Positions 14,993 to 23,471 of a stretch of 43,804 bases of DNA are shown here, in pieces. Origin of the DNA: Burkholderia sp. Bp8992 (GTDB lineage Bacteria > Pseudomonadota > Gammaproteobacteria > Burkholderiales > Burkholderiaceae). The position numbers and the translations under genes were made by a program. The DNA lies in assembly GCF_003853705.1 (NCBI RefSeq), contig NZ_QTQI01000044.1, positions 1 to 43,804 on the forward strand, read 5' to 3'. The notes below the pieces were generated by a model, which was not told the origin of the DNA, did no database searches, and worked only from the letters and a program-made list of their open reading frames with translations. Position 1 is the stretch's first letter, and every line of letters starts with the position of its first letter.

Positions 14993-16009
14993 ATGTTGAA
15001 AGACTTCAAGATCCCGTTGTCGCTCACGGCGCTCGCGCTGATCGCGGCCTATCTCCTCGGCGGCGTGAAGGACATGCTGATCGTCGCGGTCCTGTGCGTG
15101 CTCGAAATTTCGCTGTCGCTCGACAACGCGGTCGTCAACGCCTCGGTGCTCAAGAACTGGTCGGAGAAGTGGCGCAACCGCTTCATGGTGTTCGGCCTGC
15201 CGGTCGCGGTGTTCGGCATGCGGCTCGTGTTCCCGCTGCTGATCGTCGCGGTGATCGGCCACATCGGCCTGTGGGACGCGTTGACGCTCGCGATCGAATC
15301 GCCGGACAAGTACGCGGCGGTGCTGACGTCCGCACATCACGAGGTGTCGGCGTTCGGCGGTGCGTTCCTGCTGATGGTGTTCTTCAAGTTCATGCTCGAC
15401 ACCGAGAAGGACGAGCACTGGATCGGCTTCCTCGAAGGCCCGATGCGCCATCTCGGCCGCATCACCGCGCTGGAAGTGGCGCTGACGCTCGCGATCGTGA
15501 TCGTCGCGTCGTTCTACGTGCCGGCGGCCGAGCAGGTCAGCTTCCTGCTCGCGGGCGCGTTCGGCGTGATCGGCTTCGTGATCGCGCACGGCGTGGGCGA
15601 CCTGGTCGGCGGTGAGGACACGGGCACGCGCGTGGTGCGCGAAGGCGTCGCGGGTTTCATGTATCTGGAAGTGCTCGATTCGTCGTTCAGCTTCGACGGC
15701 GTGATCGGCGCGTTCGCACTGTCGAACAACATCTTCCTGATCGCGCTCGGCCTCGGCGTCGGCGCGGCCTACATCCGGGAAATGACGCTGGTGCTGCTGA
15801 AGAAGGGCACGCTCGCGCAGTACCGCTTTCTCGAGCACGGCGCGTTCTGGGCGATCGGTGCACTCGCGACGATCATGTTCCTGGGCGTGAAGTTCGAGGT
15901 GCCCGAAGTCGTCACCGGCCTGATCGGCGCGGCGATGATCGCCGCGGCCGTGTGGTCGTCGATCGTCGTGCAACGCCGGGAAGACCGCACCGCGGTCGCC
16001 GGCAAATAA
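14993..16009 (+). CDS. DUF475 / TerC-superfamily integral membrane protein
   Basis: A 338-residue inner-membrane protein with eight or more hydrophobic segments. The TerC-superfamily acidic membrane motifs are clear: LEISLSLDNAVV (about 37-48) and LDSSFSFDGVIGAFALSNN (about 226-244), each with Asp/Glu residues inside the membrane that are thought to bind metal ions. ATG 14993 begins exactly at the family N-terminus; longer frames upstream run through the vWA gene and are shadows. The gene sits between the vWA and TerD genes. In Ter systems TerC-type proteins form the membrane anchor of the complex, and related proteins export Mn or Ca, so metal transport is a possible role. Confidence 0.9.
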   Translation: MLKDFKIPLSLTALALIAAYLLGGVKDMLIVAVLCVLEISLSLDNAVVNASVLKNWSEKWRNRFMVFGLPVAVFGMRLVFPLLIVAVIGHIGLWDALTLAIESPDKYAAVLTSAHHEVSAFGGAFLLMVFFKFMLDTEKDEHWIGFLEGPMRHLGRITALEVALTLAIVIVASFYVPAAEQVSFLLAGAFGVIGFVIAHGVGDLVGGEDTGTRVVREGVAGFMYLEVLDSSFSFDGVIGAFALSNNIFLIALGLGVGAAYIREMTLVLLKKGTLAQYRFLEHGAFWAIGALATIMFLGVKFEVPEVVTGLIGAAMIAAAVWSSIVVQRREDRTAVAGK

Positions 16010-16108
16010 GCGCGGTCACGCGCGGCACGAAAGCCATCAACGAAGGGCCGCACCGGGCGGCCCGGCATTGCCGCCGGCGCAACGGCGGTTCCAGCAGAAG
16101 AGGTTCAG

Positions 16109-16765
16109 ATGATCAATTTGTCGAAAGGCGGTCGCGTCAACCTGTCGAAGGAGGCGCCCGGCACGCAGAAATTCCGCATCGGTCTTGGTTGGGACGCGAA
16201 CGCGACGGACACGGGCACGGACTTCGATCTCGACGTGTCGGTGTTCCTGTGCAAGTACGACGAACAGAGCAATCCGAAGCTGATCTCGGATCAGCACTTC
16301 GTGTTCTACAACAGCGAAGTGCGCACGATGGAGCGCAAGGAAACCTTCATCCAGCCGGGCGACGCTTTCCCGAAGCGCGGGATGCCGGCGTCGAAGTGCC
16401 TGGGCGTCGTGCATAGCGGCGACAACCGCACGGGCAGCGGCGCCGGCGACGACGAAGTGATCTTCATCGACATGACGAAGCTCGCGGCCGACATCGAGGA
16501 AATCTCGGTGGTGGTGACGATCGACCAGGCCGAAGCACGCCGCCAGAATTTCGGGCAGGTGCGCAACAGCTACATCCAGATCGCCGACGAGGTGACGGGC
16601 GCGGTGATCGCGAAATACGCGCTCGAGGAAGACTTCTCGATGGAGACGTCGGTGCAGGTCGGCAGCTTCTATCGCCGCGACGGCCACTTCATGTTCAAGG
16701 CTGTCGGCGCCGGCTACAACCGCGGCCTCGGCGATTTCGTGCGCGCGTACGGCGGCGCGGTCTGA
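16109..16765 (+). CDS. terD: TerD-family calcium-binding stress protein
   Basis: A 218-residue TerD protein. The start INLSKGGRVNLSKEAPG is the family signature. Calcium ligands are visible in DFDLDVSVF (39-47) and in the acidic loop HSGDNRTGSGAGDDE (102-116). It is preceded by AGAGG near 16100. TerD proteins are cytoplasmic, bind Ca2+ and associate with TerC-type membrane proteins in tellurite, phage and other stress phenotypes. It is the fourth gene of the operon, 99 bp after the DUF475 gene. The slightly longer gap contains a GC-rich hairpin without T-run, so continued transcription is likely. Confidence 0.94.
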   Translation: MINLSKGGRVNLSKEAPGTQKFRIGLGWDANATDTGTDFDLDVSVFLCKYDEQSNPKLISDQHFVFYNSEVRTMERKETFIQPGDAFPKRGMPASKCLGVVHSGDNRTGSGAGDDEVIFIDMTKLAADIEEISVVVTIDQAEARRQNFGQVRNSYIQIADEVTGAVIAKYALEEDFSMETSVQVGSFYRRDGHFMFKAVGAGYNRGLGDFVRAYGGAV

Positions 16766-16816
16766 CTGGCGGCAGCCCGGCGTGGGGAGCAGCGCCGCGC
16801 CGGGCAGGAAGCAGCG

Positions 16817-17689
16817 ATGACGAATCCGTCCGGCGAGCCGAAGCGGCTCGAGTTCGATACGACGCCCGAGCCCACGCCCGGGCGTCTTGCGTTCGACGCG
16901 CCGGCCGCGGCCGGTGCGCCGCCCGTGCGTGCGCCCGAGCGGCCCGCGCCGCAGGCGCTCGACCTCGGGCCGGCGCCCGTGTCAGGGAAAGGCGTTCAGG
17001 CGCCGCCCGTCGACGCGATCGGCCGCGCACTGTTCGGCGAATCGAATCATCCGCAGCTCGAAGCCTGCTTCCGCGCCGCGCAGGCCAGCTTCCCGAATCT
17101 CTATCCCGACTACGCGCCGCGCATCGAGCGGCACATCCGGCAACTGGTGCCGCTGAAGCTCGCGACGGTCGCGACGATCGGCGACGGCGCGCTGGAAGCG
17201 GCCGGCAACCTCGTCGAAGCCGTCGCGGCGACGACGCGCGAATTCAACGAACTTGGCGCAGCCGACATGATGGCCGGCATGCTCGCGCAGGCGACGCGCA
17301 AGGCCGGCATGTTCGAACGCTGGTTCGGCGCGGCGTCGGGGCAGGTCGACTACCGCGCGGCGATCGGCGCGCTCAAACAGTCGCTCGGGTTCTTTCCACG
17401 CCGTACCGAGGAACTCGCCGCGAAGGTCCGCCATGCGGAAGAAAACCTCGTGGTCGTGCTCGCGGCGCTGAGCGCGGTGTCGGACGTCGTGCGTGCGCCG
17501 GACGACGCCGGTGTCGAGCGCACGCTGTTCGACCGCCGCAACATCGTCGGGCAGGCCGTCCAGCAGATCCGGATGCAGCCGGCACAACTGCGCGGGCTCG
17601 ACGAGCGCGTGACCGATCTGCTGTCGCGCGCCGATCACCTGATGAACGTCGTGTTGCCGGCGGCGCTGGCCGCACGGCCGCAGCGCTGA
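16817..17689 (+). CDS. Unknown protein of the Ter operon, 290 residues
   Basis: Not assigned to a family by eye. Residues 1-60 are Pro/Ala-rich and probably disordered, like the N-terminus of the TelA protein in the same operon. The rest is helical and soluble, with RIERHIRQLVPLKLATVATI, a second block FNELGAADMMAGMLAQATRK and a C-terminal helical block ending LAARPQR. It starts 51 bp after terD on the same strand and ends before a likely new promoter at 17750, so it is the last gene of the operon. Its invariable placement here suggests a cytosolic partner of TelA or TerD. Confidence 0.8.
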   Translation: MTNPSGEPKRLEFDTTPEPTPGRLAFDAPAAAGAPPVRAPERPAPQALDLGPAPVSGKGVQAPPVDAIGRALFGESNHPQLEACFRAAQASFPNLYPDYAPRIERHIRQLVPLKLATVATIGDGALEAAGNLVEAVAATTREFNELGAADMMAGMLAQATRKAGMFERWFGAASGQVDYRAAIGALKQSLGFFPRRTEELAAKVRHAEENLVVVLAALSAVSDVVRAPDDAGVERTLFDRRNIVGQAVQQIRMQPAQLRGLDERVTDLLSRADHLMNVVLPAALAARPQR

Positions 17690-17749
17690 GCAAACGGCAC
17701 GGCGGCCGCGGCGCGGCGTCGCGCCGTTTCGCGCGTGGCGCCGCGAGTC

Positions 17750-17758
17750 TGCTATCTT
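17750..17758 (+). promoter_or_regulatory. Extended -10 box before the HAD phosphatase
   Basis: TGCTATCTT forms a TGn-extended -10 element 34 bp before the ATG at 17793. No clear -35 is seen in the GC-rich sequence upstream. Confidence 0.35.
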
Positions 17759-17792
17759 CCCGGGCATCCCATCGCTTTCCCGCCGATTCTCC

Positions 17793-18413
17793 ATGACTGA
17801 CCGCATCGTCGCCGCGTTCGATTTCGACGGCACCATCACGACTACCGACAGCTTCCGCCATTTCGTCCGCTACGCGGTCGGCACGCCGCGCTTCGCCTGG
17901 GCCGGGCTGCGCGCGCTGCCGTGGATCGTCGCGATGAAGGCCGGGCTGCTGTCGCGCGGCGACGCGAAGGCGAAGTTCGCGTCGTTCGCATTCGGGCCGA
18001 TCCGCGAGGACGCGCTCGATGCGCAGGCGCGCACGTTCGTCGATACCTATCTGCCGAACCTCGTGCGTCCGGAAATGCTCGAGCGCATTCGCGAGCATCG
18101 GGCGCGCGGGCATGAAGTCGTGCTGGTCAGCGCGTCGCCGTCGCTGTATCTGGAGAAGTGGGCGAAGACGGCCGGCTTCGACGCCGTGCTCGCGACGCGG
18201 CTCGCGTTCGAGCGCGGCACCTTCGCCGGTCGCCTCGACGGCGAGAACTGCTGGGGGCCGCAGAAAGTGGTGCGGCTGCGCGGGTGGTGGGGCAACCAGC
18301 CGCCGAAGCAGCTGTTCGCGTACGGCGACAGCCGCGGCGACAAGGAAATGGCCGAGCTCGCGAACTGGTCGTGGATCCGCGGGCAGGGGCCGATGCCGCC
18401 GATCGGCGCTTGA
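17793..18413 (+). CDS. HAD-superfamily subfamily IB phosphatase
   Basis: A 206-residue HAD hydrolase. Motif I is FDFDGTIT with nucleophile Asp10 and acid/base Asp12; motif II is VLVSASPSLYLEKW; motif IV is FAYGDSRGDKEMAEL. The insert between motifs I and II is helical, as in subfamily IB (SerB-like) phosphatases, several of which act on phospho-serine-like or lipid head-group substrates. The substrate is not evident. It is convergent with the desaturase gene, with only 9 bp between the stops. Confidence 0.88.
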   Translation: MTDRIVAAFDFDGTITTTDSFRHFVRYAVGTPRFAWAGLRALPWIVAMKAGLLSRGDAKAKFASFAFGPIREDALDAQARTFVDTYLPNLVRPEMLERIREHRARGHEVVLVSASPSLYLEKWAKTAGFDAVLATRLAFERGTFAGRLDGENCWGPQKVVRLRGWWGNQPPKQLFAYGDSRGDKEMAELANWSWIRGQGPMPPIGA

Positions 18414-18422
18414 TTCAGCGCG

Positions 18423-19532
18423 TCACGCGTCTGCCGGTGCCTGGCGCGTGCCGCGCTGCGGCCGATCACCGCCCCAGCGATTCGCGCGCGCGAACGTGCC
18501 GGTGTCGTTGAAGCGCACGCCGACTTCGCGCAGCGCCGCATGCGCGGTGCGCGCGGTCAGTTGCCGGATGTAGAACGGATCGCGCACCACGAAGTGATGG
18601 ATCGCGTGCGTGCTGCCGAAATTGAAGCAGAACAGCTGGAACGGCACCATCCACCACGGGTTCAGCACCTGCGTCTGCTGGATCACGTTGCGCGAATCGA
18701 TGTCGCCGAAGTAATGCATGTTCGAGCTGACGAAGTTGATGCAGAAGCTGCGCAGGAAGTTCGGCCCGAGCCACACCACCGCGAGGAAGTCGACGACGCT
18801 CATCGCGCGCACGACGACCGCCGGCACCGTCACCGTATAGCCGAGCGCATGCAGCGCGAACAGGCCGGCGTGATAGACGATGAACGCATGCCACAGCACG
18901 TAGTACACGTGACCGACCGGCATGTAAGACGACACCTGTTCGACGCGCAGCTGCAGCCGCTCGGACGGATCCTGCACCGGCTGCGCGGCCACGTACTGCT
19001 TCACCTTGCGGCGCATCGCGGCCGGCCGCAGCACGACGGCGAGCATGCCGTCGGCGATCATCAGCAGGCGCTTCACGCCCCAGCGTTCGCCGTTGGTGAT
19101 GCCGAATTCCTCGAGATCCGATTCGCCGCCCGACACCTTGTGGTGATGCAGGTGCATGCGCCGCCGCGTCCACGGGTTGATCGTGCCGGGCCGCGTGAGC
19201 CAGCACAGCGCCATCATCAGGTGATAGGCCCACGGCGTCTTCTTGAAGTACATCAGGTGGATCAGGTCGTGCTCGAGTTCGTGGATCAGCGACGTGACGA
19301 ACGCGGCGAGCGGCAGCGCGACGTACCACGCGAGCGCGCCGCGCGCATACAGCCACGCGATCGCGAGCATCGCGCTCACCGACACGGCCATCACGGTCGC
19401 GCCGACGAGGTTCTGGTTGTCGAGCAGCGGGTAACGCGCGCGGATCGCGTCGCTCGCGGCGTTGACCTCGCGGCGGACGTACGCGACCTTGTCTGCATCG
19501 TTTCGAAAGACGGTTCGTGCGGGTTGGCTCAT
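18423..19532 (-). CDS. Membrane fatty acid desaturase
   Basis: A 369-residue di-iron membrane desaturase. The three histidine boxes are present: HELEH (84-88, plus His92), HLHHH (127-131) and HAIHH (310-314), with His274 in SNMHYFGD nearby. Hydrophobic segments lie at about 42-62 and 68-83 and around 210-265. Start MSQPARTVF at 19532 is chosen; a longer frame to 19682 crosses the likely control region. Such enzymes introduce double bonds into acyl chains, or hydroxylate them, at the membrane. It is divergent from an AraC regulator at 19733, and a repeat pair in the gap suggests that regulator controls it. Confidence 0.88.
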   Translation of the reverse strand: MSQPARTVFRNDADKVAYVRREVNAASDAIRARYPLLDNQNLVGATVMAVSVSAMLAIAWLYARGALAWYVALPLAAFVTSLIHELEHDLIHLMYFKKTPWAYHLMMALCWLTRPGTINPWTRRRMHLHHHKVSGGESDLEEFGITNGERWGVKRLLMIADGMLAVVLRPAAMRRKVKQYVAAQPVQDPSERLQLRVEQVSSYMPVGHVYYVLWHAFIVYHAGLFALHALGYTVTVPAVVVRAMSVVDFLAVVWLGPNFLRSFCINFVSSNMHYFGDIDSRNVIQQTQVLNPWWMVPFQLFCFNFGSTHAIHHFVVRDPFYIRQLTARTAHAALREVGVRFNDTGTFARANRWGGDRPQRGTRQAPADA

Positions 19533-19622
19533 CGACCGGGATCCGTGCGGAAAGAGTAGGGCGCAATGCCGATGTGACAAGCATAGGCGCCCGCCGGACC
19601 GCGCGCGAGGGCCGGCGGTGCC

Positions 19623-19637
19623 AATGACGGTGTCATT
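19623..19637. promoter_or_regulatory. Perfect inverted repeat AATGAC-GGT-GTCATT
   Basis: A 6-bp perfect inverted repeat with 3-bp centre in the divergent gap between the desaturase and AraC genes. It overlaps the first copy of an 18-bp direct repeat and is a candidate operator. Confidence 0.5.
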
Positions 19638-19645
19638 TCGGGCCA
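19628..19645 (+). promoter_or_regulatory. 18-bp direct repeat, copy 1 (candidate AraC-family site)
   Basis: CGGTGTCATTTCGGGCCA; it recurs at 19674-19691 with one mismatch, the two copies starting 46 bp apart. AraC-family regulators commonly bind such direct repeats. This copy is about 95 bp from the desaturase start. Confidence 0.55.
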
Positions 19646-19673
19646 CGTTGGCCGTCCGGCTAGAGTGCCGCCG

Positions 19674-19704
19674 CGGTGTCATTGCGGGCCAGCGACGCTA
19701 CAAT
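19674..19704 (+). promoter_or_regulatory. 18-bp repeat copy 2 overlapping the -35 of the AraC gene
   Basis: CGGTGTCATTGCGGGCCA (19674-19691) contains GTGTCA (19676-19681), which sits 17 bp before TACAAT (19699-19704). Together they form a plausible sigma-70 promoter about 30 bp ahead of the AraC start. A protein on this repeat would cover the -35, so autoregulation is likely. Confidence 0.55.
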
Positions 19705-19732
19705 CCGCCGAAACCGCTCCGGAGTCCGCCGC

Positions 19733-20770
19733 ATGGCCCTGTCCGTCCCGGATGCCGCGCGCCAGCTGAACAAGGCGACGGTGTCGTCCGCGTATGCGCT
19801 GTTCATGCTGATGCTGGCCGAGGAGCGCGGCATCGACGGCGGGCGCATTCTCGCCGGCTCGGGCGTCGAGCGCGACCGGCTCGCGCAGCCCGATGCACGC
19901 ATCACGCCGCTGCAGCAGGCGGCGATCGTGTTCAACCTGCTCGACGCGACGGACGACCCGTCGATCGCGATCGAGATCGGCCTGCGCAGCAGCCTGACAA
20001 AAGCGGGGCTGATCGGCTTCGGGCTGATGAGCTGCGCGACGCTCGGCGAGGCGATCGCGCTCGGCATCCGCTACCTGCCGACGCGCGTGCCGTTCTTCTC
20101 GGTGCGGCTCGCGCAGCTCGACGGGATCGTCGATATCGACGTGCTCGAAGCGTTTCCGCTTGGGCGGCTGCGCCAGTTCGCGGTCGAGAACTTCCTGGTC
20201 GAGACCGCGATCCTGTTCAATTCGCTGCTGTATCCGATGCCGGGCCGCACGCTGCAGTCGCGTGCCGAACTCCATTTCGAATGGTCCGAGCCGCCGTGGT
20301 TCGAGCGTTATCGCGCGCGGTTGCCTCGCTGCCATTTCGATGCGAGCGCGAACCGCATCCGCTGCGACGCCGCGCTGCTCGACGAGCCGATCGGCACCGC
20401 GAACGCGCAGACCGCGCAGATGATCGTCCAGCAGTGCGAGGCCGAACTCGCGCGGCTCGGCTATGCGGAGAGCATCGTCGAGCGCGTGCGCAACCTGCTG
20501 ATCTGCGGCGATGGCGGCTATCCGTCGGTCGACGACGTCGCGCGCGAGCTGCACGTGTCGGCGCGCACGCTCAAGCGCAAGCTCGCCGAGTACGGCGCGA
20601 CCTATTCGGCGCTGCTCGACGAAATCCGGCTGCGCGATGCGCTGCGGCTGCTCGAGGGCACGCGCCTGCCGGTCGACGAGATCGCGGCGCGTGTCGGCTA
20701 TACGGACCGCGCCAATTTCACGCGCGCATTCAAGCGCTGGACGGGCGTCGCGCCGAGCGAGCGACGCTGA
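19733..20770 (+). CDS. AraC-family transcriptional regulator
   Basis: A 345-residue regulator. The N-terminal two thirds match the ligand-sensing half seen in OruR/ArgR-type AraC proteins (GIDGGRILAGSGVERDRL, then LRSSLTKAGLIGFGLMS). The C-terminal double helix-turn-helix is clear: PSVDDVARELHVSARTLKRK and LPVDEIAARVGYTDRANFTR, ending FKRWTGVAPSERR. ATG 19733 follows GGAG by eight bases; an upstream GTG frame start lies inside the promoter region. It is divergent from the fatty acid desaturase, its most probable target. The inducing ligand is unknown, possibly a fatty acid. Confidence 0.88.
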   Translation: MALSVPDAARQLNKATVSSAYALFMLMLAEERGIDGGRILAGSGVERDRLAQPDARITPLQQAAIVFNLLDATDDPSIAIEIGLRSSLTKAGLIGFGLMSCATLGEAIALGIRYLPTRVPFFSVRLAQLDGIVDIDVLEAFPLGRLRQFAVENFLVETAILFNSLLYPMPGRTLQSRAELHFEWSEPPWFERYRARLPRCHFDASANRIRCDAALLDEPIGTANAQTAQMIVQQCEAELARLGYAESIVERVRNLLICGDGGYPSVDDVARELHVSARTLKRKLAEYGATYSALLDEIRLRDALRLLEGTRLPVDEIAARVGYTDRANFTRAFKRWTGVAPSERR

Positions 20771-20791
20771 ACGCCTGCACCGGCCGCGGCT

Positions 20792-21841
20792 TCACACGAT
20801 CGCGATCCAGTTTGCGCCGCGTCCGCCCGGCACGCGCGCGTGCGGCGTCAGCGCGCCGTCGTCCGGAGCGATCGCGTACACCGCCACGTGTTCCGACTGT
20901 TCGCCGCAGGCGACGAGCCAGCGTCCCGACGGATCGATCGCGAACCCGCGCGGCTGCGTCTCGGTCGCCGTCGCGTGTGCGGGTTCGAACGATCCGTCCT
21001 CGTCGCGGCGATAGCAGAGCAGCCGGCTCGACGTGCGCTCGCTGACATACGCGAAGCGTTCGTCGGGCGTCAGGTGCAGGTCGGCTGCCCACACGGACGG
21101 TTCGAGGGGCGCGGGCGGGCGCGCATGGCCCGGCGCGAGTTCGGCGACGGCCGGATGGCGCGCGCTCACGTGGGCGTCGCCGAGCCTGCCGGTATCGGGG
21201 TCGCGTGCCAGGGTCGCGAGCGTGGCCTGGAATTCGCTGACGACGATGAGCGTGCGGCCGTCATCCGCGAACCGCAGGTGACGCGGGCCGAAACCGGCCG
21301 GCACGCGCGTTTCGCCATGTTCGACCGCACGCAGGCCGGCCGCATCCTCGACGAGCGCGAAGCCGAACAGGCGGTCCGAGCCGAGCGAGCTGACGTACGC
21401 GAAACGGTTGTCGGGCGACACGATCACCGCATGCGCATTTGCGATGCCGCTCGCGACCTGCAGCGGCGTGCCGTCGCCGTCGCGCACGCGCGCGGCGTCG
21501 TAGAGGCTCAGCGAATTCCCGCCGTACGACGCGCCGAGCAGCCAGCGGCCGCTGCGGTCGAGCGACAGGTACGCATGGCTCGCGTCGATCGCCGTCGTGC
21601 CGATGCGTGCGAGCGCGCCCGTGGCCGCAGCGATGCGGAACGCGACGATCGTCGGCTGTTCGCCGCGCGTCGCGACGTAGAGCCGCGTGTGGTCGGCCTG
21701 CACGGCGATCGGCATCGCGACGTCGGCGGCCGGATAGCGCGCGAGCGGCGCGAGCGTGCCGTCGCCGGCGAGGGAGAACGTGGCGAGGTCGCCGTCGACG
21801 GCATTCGAGACGACGACGGTCAAGCGGTCAGTGTTCGGCAT
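20792..21841 (-). CDS. Lactonase-family seven-bladed beta-propeller (6-phosphogluconolactonase-like)
   Basis: A 349-residue protein of the PF10282 (YbhE/Pgl-type) lactonase family. Repeated propeller blades are visible, for example RLYVATRGEQPTIVAFRI, RFAYVSSLGSDRLFGFAL and RFAYVSERTSSRLLCYRR. The conserved segments FGPRHLRFADDGRTLIVVSE and QPRGFAIDPSGRWLVACGEQ are diagnostic. No signal peptide is seen from the start MPNTDRLTV at 21841. It overlaps the end of the MFS gene by 14 bp, so the two form an operon: uptake of a sugar acid or lactone followed by lactone hydrolysis is the natural inference. The frame continues upstream inside the MFS gene, but that part is not protein-like. Confidence 0.85.
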   Translation of the reverse strand: MPNTDRLTVVVSNAVDGDLATFSLAGDGTLAPLARYPAADVAMPIAVQADHTRLYVATRGEQPTIVAFRIAAATGALARIGTTAIDASHAYLSLDRSGRWLLGASYGGNSLSLYDAARVRDGDGTPLQVASGIANAHAVIVSPDNRFAYVSSLGSDRLFGFALVEDAAGLRAVEHGETRVPAGFGPRHLRFADDGRTLIVVSEFQATLATLARDPDTGRLGDAHVSARHPAVAELAPGHARPPAPLEPSVWAADLHLTPDERFAYVSERTSSRLLCYRRDEDGSFEPAHATATETQPRGFAIDPSGRWLVACGEQSEHVAVYAIAPDDGALTPHARVPGGRGANWIAIV

Positions 21842-23246
21842 GGCGGAGCATCGAAGCGTTCGTGAAGGATGCGTCGGCCGGCAGGCCACGCGGCGGATCG
21901 CTGCGCCGGTGCGTGCGCGCGAACAGCGCGGCGACCGCGGCGACGAGCGAAGCGATCGCGAGCGCATACAGGCCGCCCGTGATCGAACCCGTATGTTGCT
22001 TCAGATAGCCGAAGGCCGTCGGCGCGACGAAGCCGCCGAGGTTGCCGACCGAGTTGATCAGCGCGATCACGGCCGCGGCCACGCGTGTGTCGAGATAGCC
22101 CTGCGGGATCGGCCAGAACAGCGACGACGCGGCCTTGAAACCGAGCGCGGCGAAGCAGATCGACGCGAACGACCACACCGGGTCGTGCGACGTCGACGCG
22201 AACAGCCCGCAGGCGGCGAGCACGAGCGCGCACGCGAGCCAGCGCTGCGGATGCCGCCACTTCGACGACAGCACCGCGAAGCCGTACATCGCGCCGATCG
22301 CGATCATCCACGGAATCGTGTTGTACAGGCCGACCTGGAAATCGGTGAGGCCGCCCATCTTGCGGATGATCGTCGGCAGCCAGAACGTGGCCGCGTAGAT
22401 CGTCAGCTGGATCGAGAAGTACAGGAAGCAGAACAGCATGATCTGCGGGTCGCGCAGCAGCGCGGTGGCGCGCACCGGCACGTTCGAGCGCACGTCGCGT
22501 GCCGCGCGTTCCTCGTCGAGCGCGTTCTGGAGCGCCGTGCGCTCTTCGGCCGTGAGCCACGTCGCGTCGCGGATGTGCGATTTCAGCAGCAGCCAGCTCG
22601 CGCCGCACAGCGCGACCGAGAACAGCCCTTCGATCAGGAACATCCACTGCCAGCCTTCGAGGCCGAAGCCGCGGATCGACAGCAGTGCGCCGGTCACCGG
22701 CCCGGACAGCACTGACGCGAACGCGGAGCCGCCGAGGAAGATCGCCATCGCCTTGCCGCGCTCCTGCGGTGGCAGCCATTGCGACAGGTACAGCACGACG
22801 CCGGGGAAGAAGCCGGCCTCGGCCGCGCCGAGCAGGAAGCGCAGCGTGTAGAACGACGTGTCGTTCCACACGAACGCCATCGCGGCCGCGACGATGCCCC
22901 ACGTCGCCATGATGCGGGCGAGCCACACGCGTGCGCCGTAGCGTTGCATCAGCAGGTTCGACGGCACTTCGAACAGCGCATAGCCGACGAAGAACAACCC
23001 GGCGCCGAGTCCGTACGCGGCAGCGCCGATGCCGATCGACGCTTCGAGGTGGCGATCGACGAAGCCGACGTTCACGCGGTCGATGTAGTTCGCGATGAAC
23101 ATGATCAGCACGAGCGGCAGCACGTGCCACTTCACTTTCGAGACGGCGGACGCGAGCGGGTCGCGGCCGGACAGGGCGGGCGAGGGCGGGTTCAAGGGTG
23201 TCTCCGGTCGGGCGGCGGCGGACGGGGCGGCGGGCCGCATCCGCAT
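21828..23246 (-). CDS. MFS transporter, anion:cation symporter type
   Basis: A 472-residue, 12-segment major facilitator. The N-terminal motif FIANYIDRVNVGFVDRHLEA and the loop RYGARVWLARIMATWGIVAA are typical of the anion:cation symporter subgroup (tartrate, glucarate, galactonate and phthalate carriers). A central hydrophilic loop lies at about residues 228-260. The N-terminal 35 residues are Pro/Ala-rich; a start at the second Met (23240) is equally possible. It is the first gene of an operon with the lactonase. An imperfect inverted repeat at 23261-23284 just upstream and a 9-bp inverted repeat at 23372-23400 could bind the regulator. Substrate unknown, probably a sugar acid. Confidence 0.88.
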   Translation of the reverse strand: MRMRPAAPSAAARPETPLNPPSPALSGRDPLASAVSKVKWHVLPLVLIMFIANYIDRVNVGFVDRHLEASIGIGAAAYGLGAGLFFVGYALFEVPSNLLMQRYGARVWLARIMATWGIVAAAMAFVWNDTSFYTLRFLLGAAEAGFFPGVVLYLSQWLPPQERGKAMAIFLGGSAFASVLSGPVTGALLSIRGFGLEGWQWMFLIEGLFSVALCGASWLLLKSHIRDATWLTAEERTALQNALDEERAARDVRSNVPVRATALLRDPQIMLFCFLYFSIQLTIYAATFWLPTIIRKMGGLTDFQVGLYNTIPWMIAIGAMYGFAVLSSKWRHPQRWLACALVLAACGLFASTSHDPVWSFASICFAALGFKAASSLFWPIPQGYLDTRVAAAVIALINSVGNLGGFVAPTAFGYLKQHTGSITGGLYALAIASLVAAVAALFARTHRRSDPPRGLPADASFTNASMLRHAEH

Positions 23247-23260
23247 CCGGGTGGCGCTCT

Positions 23261-23284
23261 ATGTAGTATGTCGTCGTATAACAT
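23261..23284. promoter_or_regulatory. Imperfect palindrome before the MFS/lactonase operon
   Basis: ATGT...TA and its mirror TA...ACAT are centred at 23272.5, with eight of twelve base pairs symmetric, 15 bp before the MFS start. It has the size and spacing of a GntR/FadR-type operator. The assignment is an inference. Confidence 0.35.
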
Positions 23285-23371
23285 GGTACGCCGGTGTGTT
23301 CGGGATGGCGTCGCGGGTTTACCCGAAATTTTGCTTAAATTTGGAGAATTCGCGCGATGGAGAAGGTGCGG

Positions 23372-23400
23372 TTTCATGTCTGATGACGTATGACATGAAA
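23372..23400. promoter_or_regulatory. Perfect 9-bp inverted repeat with 11-bp spacer
   Basis: TTTCATGTC (23372-23380) and GACATGAAA (23392-23400) are perfect mirror arms 11 bp apart, in the gap between the MFS operon and the dehydrogenase remnant. A second small palindrome, CGACATCGTGTCG, follows at 23401-23413. The form suits a LysR- or TetR-type operator. Confidence 0.5.
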
Positions 23401-23471
23401 CGACATCGTGTCGTGTCGACCACAGTCCGGGAGTGGGCCAGGCTCGGCGTGAAACTCGCGGTCGAGGCGGC

